Below are positions 17,046-23,242 of a DNA stretch of 64,000 nt, piece after piece. A model generated the notes under the pieces. The model was not told where the DNA came from. It worked only from the letters and a program-made list of their open reading frames with translations, and did no database searches. Both the position numbers and the translations under genes were made by a program. This stretch comes from Paeniroseomonas aquatica (GTDB lineage Bacteria > Pseudomonadota > Alphaproteobacteria > Acetobacterales > Acetobacteraceae), in the NCBI RefSeq assembly GCF_030409335.1, contig NZ_JAUFPN010000153.1, positions 124,001 to 188,000 on the forward strand, written 5' to 3'. Position 1 is the stretch's first letter; each line of letters opens with the position of its first letter.

Positions 17046-17696
17046 CTACTGGCTGCCCCAGACGATCCGGTGCATCCATGTGATCTCGGTAAGGTCGAAG
17101 GCGTAGTCCGGATGCGCCGGGTTCAGGCTGCGCAGGTCGATCCGCCGCGCGGACTGCCGCTTGAGTTCCTTGGCCATGACCTCGCCCTTCTCGGTGCGGA
17201 CCACCACGCGGTCGCCCCGGCGGATCGGTGCGCCGGGTGAGACGATGACGATGTCGCCGTCGCGGAAGACCGGCTCCATGCTCTCACCCGAGATCTCCAG
17301 CGCATAGGCATTGGGGTCGCCGACTTCCGGCACCGAGATCTCGTCCCAGCTGCCGCCGACGGGATAGCCGCCATCGTCGAAATAGCCCTCGCCGCCCGCC
17401 TGGGCGAGGCCGATGAGCGGGATGCGCCGTGCGGCGGGGCCGCGGCTGCCACGGGGCAGGGCGGCGGCCATGCCGGTGACCAGGGCGGCGAAGTCGGCCA
17501 TGCCCGTGCTGGTCGCGGTCAGCACCTTGGCCAGGCTTTCGGTCGAGGGCCAGCGTGCCCGGCCATCCGCGCCGATGCGCTTCGAAGGATTGAAGGCGGT
17601 GGCATCAAGCCCGGCCTTGCGCGCCAGGCCAGAGGCCGAAAGCCCGTTCTCGGCGGCCAGGGCATCGAGTGCCCGCCAGATCTCGTCGTGTGTCAC
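17046..17696 (-). CDS. XRE-S24 phage-type repressor (LexA-like peptidase)
   Basis: 216 residues. Residues 1-75 contain a helix-turn-helix-like region (NGLSASGLARKAGLDATAF). Residues ~95-216 form an S24/LexA peptidase: a possible Ala-Gly cleavage site in IGLAQAGGEGYFDD, the catalytic serine in ISGESMEPVFRDGD and the general-base lysine in EVMAKELKRQ. By family knowledge such repressors self-cleave when RecA filaments form, lifting repression. The GTG start at 17696 is served by AGGAG in a 13-bp unit that is repeated three times. The gene is divergent from two small genes preceded by a LexA box, which suggests that it represses the adjacent T7-like module. It could alternatively be a host regulator unrelated to the phage genes. 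Confidence 0.88.
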   Translation of the reverse strand: MTHDEIWRALDALAAENGLSASGLARKAGLDATAFNPSKRIGADGRARWPSTESLAKVLTATSTGMADFAALVTGMAAALPRGSRGPAARRIPLIGLAQAGGEGYFDDGGYPVGGSWDEISVPEVGDPNAYALEISGESMEPVFRDGDIVIVSPGAPIRRGDRVVVRTEKGEVMAKELKRQSARRIDLRSLNPAHPDYAFDLTEITWMHRIVWGSQ

Positions 17697-17697
17697 G

Positions 17698-17736
17698 CCC
17701 GCTCCTGCCGCCCGCTCCTGCCGCCCGCTCCTGCCG
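17698..17736 (-). repeat. Three perfect 13-bp tandem repeats carrying the repressor's Shine-Dalgarno
   Basis: On the + strand CCCGCTCCTGCCG is repeated three times without change. On the mRNA strand of the S24 gene this reads CGGCAGGAGCGGG, so each copy carries AGGAG. The copy nearest the GTG start has normal spacing. Slipped-strand gain or loss of 13 bases would change the leader and possibly ribosome loading on the repressor message. The repeat itself is directly seen; its effect is inferred. Confidence 0.85.
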
Positions 17737-17864
17737 CCGCGCTCGACGGCAGACCCGCCATGCCCGCGGCCGCGGACGATGGACTAGATGTGGGGTCACT
17801 CCATGGGCATAACATCCTAGGTATGGGATCAAAGATCAATAGGCGAATTATCCTTTCTTTCCGC

Positions 17865-17892
17865 TTGCCGAAGCATCGGCGCGAGGTTTACG
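17865..17892 (+). promoter_or_regulatory. Candidate promoter of the early genes
   Basis: TTGCCG at 17865-17870 and TTTACG at 17887-17892 are spaced 16 bases apart in an AT-richer gap between the divergent repressor and early genes. The LexA box begins at the last base of the -10 candidate, the usual placement for repression. The hexamers are poor matches, so this is tentative. Confidence 0.4.
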
Positions 17893-17906
17893 TTCTCGAA
17901 ACGTTC
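17892..17906 (+). promoter_or_regulatory. LexA box, alphaproteobacterial type
   Basis: GTTC-TCGAAAC-GTTC is an exact match to GTTC-N7-GTTC, the direct-repeat LexA operator of alphaproteobacteria, and the repeated unit extends to ACGTTCTC on both sides. It lies 25 bases before the start codon of the first early gene. By known biology, LexA would silence the operon until DNA damage. The S24 protein encoded next door might bind it too. Confidence 0.75.
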
Positions 17907-17931
17907 TCATGCCCAGGAAGGACATGCCTCG

Positions 17932-18360
17932 ATGACCTCCATCCGCGCCAGCCGCATCCCGGGTCGTGCCGGTCAGGCCGCCGAGGTGCCGTTCCACACG
18001 GTCGAGGAGGCCTGGTTCTGGACCATGGCGGCGCTGGTCGCCCGGCGCGACGGCGCGCGGATCGTCTCCGGCGCCGGCCTGGTCACCCGGCCCTGCGAGC
18101 CGGACGACGTGGTGAAGTGCCTGGACCGGCTCTACCGGCACCGGCGGGTCGACCTGCAGCATGCCCGCATCCTGCGGATCTGGGGGGAGCGCGGCACCGC
18201 CCCCGATGCCCGCCAGCCGGGCGAGGCCGGCGACTGGCGCCTGTGGCACGAGGCCATGAGCCGGCTCGACTGGCCGCTGCGGGTGAAGGGCATCGTCACC
18301 GGTCCGCTGCTGGTGGCCGGCCCGGCCCAGGTTCTGGCCTTCCCGCCGGGCGGGCGGTGA
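17932..18360 (+). CDS. Conserved hypothetical early protein of the phage-like module
   Basis: 142 residues, soluble. The core FHTVEEAWFWTMAALVARRDGAR and TRPCEPDDVVKCLDRLYRHRR is of a kind I associate with alphaproteobacterial hypothetical proteins, and no enzymatic motif is visible. The ATG at 17932 follows AAGGA by about 10 bases and lies 25 bases after the LexA box. Its stop overlaps the GTG of the next gene (GTGA), so the two form an operon. Position suggests an early regulator or accessory factor of the particle module, but nothing in the protein proves that. Confidence 0.7.
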   Translation: MTSIRASRIPGRAGQAAEVPFHTVEEAWFWTMAALVARRDGARIVSGAGLVTRPCEPDDVVKCLDRLYRHRRVDLQHARILRIWGERGTAPDARQPGEAGDWRLWHEAMSRLDWPLRVKGIVTGPLLVAGPAQVLAFPPGGR

Positions 18361-18776
18361 CCGGACCGGCCCATCGGCGGGCCGCCCGGTCGGTCGGCCA
18401 GCAGGCCTTCATCGTCTTCGGCGGCCAGGCCGACCAGCCCTGGCTGCGGCTGCTGCGGCCCGGATTCCGGCACTGCTTCGCGGCCCTGGCCGACGAGGCC
18501 GGCTGGACCGTGCTGGATCCGCTGACCGGCCGGCTCGTGGTGGCGCGCCTCGACCTGCCGCCGGGCTTCGACCTGCCCGCCTTCTACCGCCGGGCTGGCC
18601 TCACCGTGCTCGGCCCCTACGCCCCCACGGAACCGCGACCGCAATGGCTGCCGCCGCTGGCGCCGTTTTCCTGCGTGGCCCTGTGCCGCGCGGTCCTGGG
18701 CGGCGGCGCCCCCTTCGCGCTGACGCCCTTCGGCCTGTTCCGCGCCTTGCAAGCCGGACTGCCGGCCGCATCCTGA
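18357..18776 (+). CDS. Hypothetical second early protein
   Basis: 139 residues from the GTG at 18357, which overlaps the preceding stop by four bases. Visible segments are QQAFIVFGGQADQPWLRLL, FRHCFAALADEAGWTVLDPL and DLPAFYRRAGLTVLG, a compact alpha/beta pattern without known catalytic motifs. The coupling to the gene before it, and the presence of a terminator before the structural genes downstream, make it the last gene of the LexA-controlled early operon. A role in switching on late transcription is an attractive guess only. Confidence 0.65.
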   Translation: MTGPAHRRAARSVGQQAFIVFGGQADQPWLRLLRPGFRHCFAALADEAGWTVLDPLTGRLVVARLDLPPGFDLPAFYRRAGLTVLGPYAPTEPRPQWLPPLAPFSCVALCRAVLGGGAPFALTPFGLFRALQAGLPAAS

Positions 18777-18970
18777 CGCGGGCGGCCCTGCCTCGGTCTC
18801 CTGCCTCCGGCCGGACCGACGCCGTCCCTGTCCACCCCTCGGATGACTGCGCGCGCTCCGGATGCGGCCTCGAGGTGGCCTGCCATGCAAGGCCATCCCG
18901 ACATCGGACTTTCATCAACAATAAGAAATAAATCTTGCATTCCTCGAAATCATAGGATAAACAACCTTCA
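18777..18970 (+). promoter_or_regulatory. AT-rich island, probable late promoter region
   Basis: No gene lies between 18777 and 19098. Bases 18900-18970 are strikingly AT-rich against the flanks. TTGCAT at 18935-18940 with TAAACA at 18958-18963 (spacer 17) is one weak sigma-70-like candidate. This would be the promoter that reads toward the structural genes, although a terminator lies in between. Confidence 0.4.
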
Positions 18971-19020
18971 TCAACGGGCGAGCTGCGCCCGCTGACCCCC
19001 CTCCCGTTCCCCAAATTGCC

Positions 19021-19057
19021 GCGAGCCCGGTCCCGACAGGGCCGGGCTCGCGGGCTT
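19021..19057 (+). terminator. Rho-independent terminator before the structural operon
   Basis: GCGAGCCCGG at 19021-19030 pairs perfectly with CCGGGCTCGC at 19042-19051, and the inner CCC/GGG pairs around GACA. GGGCTTTT follows. It sits 42 bases before the first structural gene and downstream of the AT-rich promoter island. It should therefore block read-through into the late genes unless antiterminated, or unless a further promoter exists. Confidence 0.75.
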
Positions 19058-19098
19058 TTCGGGCCCGGGCCTTTTCCCCCTATCCCGAGGTGACGCGC

Positions 19099-19320
19099 AT
19101 GGGTGGCCTGTTCCGTGCCCCGAAGCCGGTGATCATCCCGCCGCCCCCGGCCCCGACGCCCGCCGTCGCGCCGCCGACGCCGGAGCAGGCGGGCCAGCAG
19201 ACCCAGGCCGAGGCCCGCAGCCGGGCTGCGCGCGGGCTCGAAGGCACCATCGCCACCTCCGACCGGGGCGTGCTCGCGCCGCTGCCCCGGGTGGCCCGCA
19301 AATCGCTGCTCGGCGAATAG
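19099..19320 (+). CDS. Small Pro/Ala-rich virion-associated protein, T7 gp7.3-like by position
   Basis: 73 residues: a short GGLFRAPKP start, a Pro-rich stretch (IIPPPPAPTPAVAPP), a Gln/Ala/Arg-rich middle and the terminal RVARKSLLGE. Short proteins ending in similar KxLLG or KSL tails often precede portal genes in podoviruses. T7 gp7.3 (99 residues) sits at the same position. The ATG at 19099 has GAGG 8 bases upstream; the GTG at 19090 is an alternative. Function in tail assembly is inferred from position only. Confidence 0.65.
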   Translation: MGGLFRAPKPVIIPPPPAPTPAVAPPTPEQAGQQTQAEARSRAARGLEGTIATSDRGVLAPLPRVARKSLLGE

Positions 19321-19331
19321 GAAACAGCCGC

Positions 19332-20756
19332 ATGCATGTCGAAGAGATCCTCCGGCGGCACGCCGCCGCGGTCGAGCGGCGCCGGCCGCTCGAGCCCCTC
19401 TGGCAGTCCTGCTACGAGCATACCCTGCCGCCCCTCGGCAGCGGCCCGGCGCTGTTCGACGCGACCGCCGCCGATGCCGCCGAGCAGCTCGCCGCCTCCC
19501 TGCTCGCGGAGCTGACGCCGCCCTGGTCGCGCTGGTTCGGCATCGCCCCGGCCCGGCCGTTGCAGGACGGGCCCGAGGCCCGTGCCGCCGCGGAAGCCCT
19601 GGAGGATGTGGCGGTGACGCTGCAGGGGCATTTCGACCGCTCGAATTTCGCGGTCGAGATGCACCAGGCCTTCCTGGAACTGGTCGTGGCCGGCACCGGC
19701 GTGCTGCTGGTGGAGGAAGCGCCGCTCGGCGAGGCGTCCGCCTTCCGCTTCGCCGCCGTGCCGCTGCGTGGCGCGGTGCTCGAGGAAGGCGCCGATGGCC
19801 GGCTCGATACCGTCTATCGCCAGCTCGCGTTGAGCGCCGGCCAGTTGCGCCAGCGCTTTCCCGCGGCCGAGCTGCCACCCGACCTCGCGCGCGCCGCGGC
19901 CAGCGACGACCCCGCACCGCACCCGCTGCTGGAAGCGATCTGGGCCGAGCGCGGCGGCAGCCGCTACGCCGCCATCCTCACCACGGATCCCGGCCGGCCG
20001 CTACTGCTGGCGGAGGGGCGCTTCGCCGAAAGCCCCTGCATCGCCTTCCGCTGGCTGAAGGTGCCGGGGGAGCTCTACGGCCGCGGCCCGGTGATGAAGG
20101 CGCTGCCGGATATCCGCACCGCCAACAAGGTGGTGGAACTGGTGCTGAAGAACGCCTCCATTGCCGCCACGGGCATCTGGCAGGCCGAGGATGACGGGGT
20201 GCTCAACCCCGCCACGGTGAAGCTGGTGCCGGGTGCCATCATCCCGAAGGCGCCCGGCAGCGCCGGGCTGACGCCACTCGCGGCGCCGGGCAATTTCGAC
20301 GTCTCCCAGCTGGTGCTGCAGGATCTGCGCGGCCGCATCCGCGGCGCGCTGCTGGCGGACCGGCTGGGCGCCCTGCAGGACAGCCGGATGACCGCGACCG
20401 AGGTGCTGGAGCGCAGCGCGCAGACCGCGCGTCTGCTCGGCGCCACCTATGGCCGGCTGCAGACCGAGCTGCTGACGCCGCTGGTGACGCGCTGCCTCGG
20501 CATCCTGCGCCGGCGCGGCGAGATCCCCACGGTCCTGCTGGACGGCCGGGCGGCGGCGCTGCGCTACGAGAGTCCCTTGGCCCGGATGCAGGGGCGGGCG
20601 GATGCGGCGAATACGTTGCTGTTCCTGCAGGCGGTCGGCCAGCTCGGCGGCGCTGCCGCCGGGCAGGTCGATGCCGCCGCCGCGACGCGCTGGCTGGCCC
20701 GTACCCTCGGCGCGCCGGCCGAGGTGCTCATCCCCACCCAACCCAACCGGGAGTGA
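19332..20756 (+). CDS. Portal / head-to-tail connector protein (T7 gp8-like)
   Basis: 474 residues, a little shorter than T7 gp8 (536). Segments typical of the podoviral head-tail connecting family (PF12236) are visible: TAADAAEQLAASLLAELTPP and WSRWFGIAP near the N-terminus, HQAFLELVVAGTGVLLVE, and GPVMKALPDIRTANKVVEL followed by DSRMTATEVLERSAQ. Twelve copies would form the channel through which DNA enters and leaves the head. It starts 11 bases after the small gp7.3-like gene and overlaps the next gene region by GTGA, in the late operon. Confidence 0.88.
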   Translation: MHVEEILRRHAAAVERRRPLEPLWQSCYEHTLPPLGSGPALFDATAADAAEQLAASLLAELTPPWSRWFGIAPARPLQDGPEARAAAEALEDVAVTLQGHFDRSNFAVEMHQAFLELVVAGTGVLLVEEAPLGEASAFRFAAVPLRGAVLEEGADGRLDTVYRQLALSAGQLRQRFPAAELPPDLARAAASDDPAPHPLLEAIWAERGGSRYAAILTTDPGRPLLLAEGRFAESPCIAFRWLKVPGELYGRGPVMKALPDIRTANKVVELVLKNASIAATGIWQAEDDGVLNPATVKLVPGAIIPKAPGSAGLTPLAAPGNFDVSQLVLQDLRGRIRGALLADRLGALQDSRMTATEVLERSAQTARLLGATYGRLQTELLTPLVTRCLGILRRRGEIPTVLLDGRAAALRYESPLARMQGRADAANTLLFLQAVGQLGGAAAGQVDAAAATRWLARTLGAPAEVLIPTQPNRE

Positions 20757-20764
20757 CCCGACCG

Positions 20765-21508
20765 ATGCCCGAGGATCTGTTGCAGCCCGTCGACGCCGCC
20801 CCGCCGGCCACCACGCCCCGCCCGGCCCCCCGTCCCGCCGACGTGCCGGAGAAATTCTGGGATGCCGAGGGCGGCATGCTCCGCATCGAGGCGCTGCTGA
20901 AATCCTATCGCGAACTGGAACGCCGGCTGTCGCAGCGGACCGCGCCGCCGGCCGCGGATACGCCGCCTGAGGATCTGCTGCGCTTCCGCCAGGCCATGGG
21001 CATCCCCGAGACGCCGGATGGCTACAGCATCACCTCCCCGCACGAGCTCTGCGGTGCCGATCCGGACGTGAACTGCCGGCTGCACGCTGCGCATTTCTCG
21101 AACGAGCAGGCGCAGCTCGTCTATGACCTCGCGGCCCAGCGGCTGCTGCCGCTGATCGCCGAGGCCGCCGCCGAATTCGAGGCCGATCGTCAGCGGGAGA
21201 GGCTGGTGACGCATTTCGGCGGCGCCGACCGCTTCAAGGCCATGGCCGCGCAGCTCGCCGCCTGGGGCAAGGCGAAGCTGCCGGGCCCGGTCTATGCCGC
21301 GCTCGCCTCCACCGCGGAGGGGGTGCTGGCGCTGGAGCGGATGATGCAGACCGAGGAACCCGGCCTTGCCCGGGACGCGGCAACGCCGCCGCAGGAGACC
21401 GAGGCGGAGCTGCGGGCCATGATGCGCGACCCGCGCTACTGGCGCACGCGCGAACCGGCCTTCGTCCGCCGCGTCACCGACGGCTTCCGCCGCCTCGTCG
21501 GCAGCTGA
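20765..21508 (+). CDS. Scaffolding / capsid assembly protein (T7 gp9-like)
   Basis: 247 residues from the ATG at 20765, or 251 from the GTG at 20753 that overlaps the portal stop. It has an acidic, proline-rich N-terminus, then the signature VPEKFWDAEGGMLRIEALLKSYRELE, GIPETPDGYSI and a long helical, charged second half with a basic C-terminal end (TREPAFVRRVTDGFRRLV). This matches the phage T7 capsid-assembly family (T7 gp9, 307 residues), which forms an internal core on which the head assembles and then leaves. Its place between portal and capsid genes agrees. Confidence 0.85.
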   Translation: MPEDLLQPVDAAPPATTPRPAPRPADVPEKFWDAEGGMLRIEALLKSYRELERRLSQRTAPPAADTPPEDLLRFRQAMGIPETPDGYSITSPHELCGADPDVNCRLHAAHFSNEQAQLVYDLAAQRLLPLIAEAAAEFEADRQRERLVTHFGGADRFKAMAAQLAAWGKAKLPGPVYAALASTAEGVLALERMMQTEEPGLARDAATPPQETEAELRAMMRDPRYWRTREPAFVRRVTDGFRRLVGS

Positions 21509-21770
21509 TCCGCATCCGGCAGGGCTCGAGCCGCACACCCCCCCGGGTGCGCTCGCCCTGCCGAGGGGGCCCGCGGCATGGCCGCCGCTGGCCCCGGCGG
21601 GGGCGGGCCACGGCGCCGGCCAGGGCCGCGCCGCCCGCCCCCGCGTCATTTCCGCCACGAACAACCCCATCCGGCCGACGGACGGAGCCGTGGCGCTGCG
21701 TGCCGGCGCGGTCCCGCGAGGGGCAAACCGCGCCGGCGCGGCCTCCGCAACCGCAAGCAAAGGGCAACCC

Positions 21771-22604
21771 ATGTCCAGCTCGATCGACCAGGCCTTCATC
21801 AAGCAGTACCAGGCCGAAGTGCAGGAAGCCTACCAGCGCCAGGGCAGCAAGCTGCGCCCCGCCGTGCGCAGCAAGGTCGACGTCCGCGGCGCCTCCACCA
21901 TCTTCCAGAAGGTCGGCAAGGGCACCGCCGCGGCCAAGGCGCGCAACGGCGTCGTGCCGGTGATGAACATCGACCACACCAACGTCGAGTGCTTCCTGCA
22001 GGACTACTACGCCGGCGACTGGGTCGACCGGATGGATGAGCTGAAGACCAACATCGACGAGCGTTCGGTGGTGGCGAATGCCGGCGCCTATGCCCTCGGC
22101 CGCAAGACCGACGAGCTGATCATCGCGGCGCTCGACGGCGGCACCCGCGAGGCGCTCGGGGCGCTGTCCGGCCAGACCGATACGGATGGCCTGACCCGCG
22201 CGAAGGTGCTCCTCGCCTTCGAGATGCTGGGCGAGGCGGATGTCCCGGACGACGGCGGCCGCTTCGCAGTGGTCGGCTGGAAGCAGTGGAGCGAGCTGCT
22301 GACCATCCCGGAATTCGCCAATACCCAGTACATGGGCCCGGACGAACTGCCCTGGAAAGGCACCCAGGCCAAGCGCTGGCTCGGCGCCACCTGGATGCCG
22401 CACAGCGGCCTCACCAAGAACGGCCTGCTGCGGTACTGCTACTTCTTCCACAAGACCGCGGTCGGCCACGCCTCGGCCGCCGAGATCTCGACCGACGTGA
22501 CCTGGCACGGCGACCGCGCCGCGCATTTCGTCAACACGATGATGAGCCAGGGCGCGGTGCTGGTGGACGACACCGGCGTGGTCCGGATGCGCTGCAAGGA
22601 ATAA
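21771..22604 (+). CDS. Major capsid protein (T7 gp10 position)
   Basis: 277 residues. The ATG at 21771 follows AAAGGG, and the ~260 bases before it contain no convincing gene. Recognisable segments are IDQAFIKQYQAEVQEAYQRQGSKL, RSKVDVRGASTIFQKVGKG, ARNGVVPVMNIDHTNVEC and the end TMMSQGAVLVDDTGVVRMRC, the pattern of the podoviral capsid family found after gp9-like scaffolds. The fold is expected to be HK97-like, and several hundred copies would build the shell. A perfect GC-rich palindrome follows the stop, so expression may differ from that of the following tail genes. Confidence 0.82.
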   Translation: MSSSIDQAFIKQYQAEVQEAYQRQGSKLRPAVRSKVDVRGASTIFQKVGKGTAAAKARNGVVPVMNIDHTNVECFLQDYYAGDWVDRMDELKTNIDERSVVANAGAYALGRKTDELIIAALDGGTREALGALSGQTDTDGLTRAKVLLAFEMLGEADVPDDGGRFAVVGWKQWSELLTIPEFANTQYMGPDELPWKGTQAKRWLGATWMPHSGLTKNGLLRYCYFFHKTAVGHASAAEISTDVTWHGDRAAHFVNTMMSQGAVLVDDTGVVRMRCKE

Positions 22605-22615
22605 CCGCGCCGCCC

Positions 22616-22641
22616 GCCCCACCCCCGCGCGGGGGTGGGGC
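22616..22641 (+). terminator. Perfect 26-base GC palindrome after the capsid gene
   Basis: GCCCCACCCCC at 22616-22626 pairs with GGGGGTGGGGC at 22631-22641 around GCGC. No T-run follows. It may be an mRNA-stabilising or attenuating hairpin that sets capsid expression above that of the tail genes. Confidence 0.5.
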
Positions 22642-22670
22642 ATCCCCGTCATTGCCGGAGTTCCCCACCG

Positions 22671-23240
22671 ATGGCCCTTTCCGCCCTCGCGCTGTGCACG
22701 CGCGCGCTGCTGAAGATCGGCGCCCAGCCGATCGCCTCGCTCGACGAAGGCACCGCCGAGGCCGAGGTGGCGGCGAACCTCTATGCCGGCACCCGGGATG
22801 CGTTGCTCTCGTCGCATCCCTGGAGCTTCGCCACGGGCCAAGCCTGCCTGCCGCGCCTGGCCGCCCGGCCGACCGCCGACTTCGCCTATGCCTACCAGCT
22901 TCCCGCCGACTTCCTGCGCGCCCTCTCGGCCGGGGTGCCGGACAGCGGCCGCGGCCTGACCTTTCGGCTGCTCGAGGACCGGCTGCACTGCAATGCCCAG
23001 CAGGTGGTGCTGAGCTACATCTTCCGCCCGGTCGAAGGCGCCTTCCCGGCCTTCTTCGCCGCGGCCTTGACCGCCCGCCTGGCGGCCGAGTTCTGCATCC
23101 CGCTGACCGAGAACACCGGCCGTGCCCAGCTGCTGCTGGCCCAGGCCGAGCAGGAACTGCGCAGCGCCCGCCGCACCGACAGCCAGCAGGCGACGCCGCG
23201 CGCCTTCGAGGACTTCCCCCTCATCACGGCGCGAGGCTGA
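22671..23240 (+). CDS. Tail tubular protein A / adaptor (T7 gp11-like)
   Basis: 189 residues, against 196 in T7 gp11. The typical opening ALSALALCTRALLKIGAQPI followed by LYAGTRDALLSSHPWSFA and the middle YAYQLPADFLRA is shared by podoviral adaptor proteins, which form the ring joining portal and nozzle. The ATG at 22671 starts the conserved domain exactly. It is followed, with a two-base gap, by the nozzle gene, as in T7 (11 then 12). Confidence 0.85.
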   Translation: MALSALALCTRALLKIGAQPIASLDEGTAEAEVAANLYAGTRDALLSSHPWSFATGQACLPRLAARPTADFAYAYQLPADFLRALSAGVPDSGRGLTFRLLEDRLHCNAQQVVLSYIFRPVEGAFPAFFAAALTARLAAEFCIPLTENTGRAQLLLAQAEQELRSARRTDSQQATPRAFEDFPLITARG

Positions 23241-23242
23241 GC

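Noticed and set aside
17688-18776. A single 362-residue early protein
   Set aside because: The frame runs through the LexA box region and across the 142-residue gene in another frame. The real gene in this frame begins at the GTG at 18357, overlapping the preceding stop.
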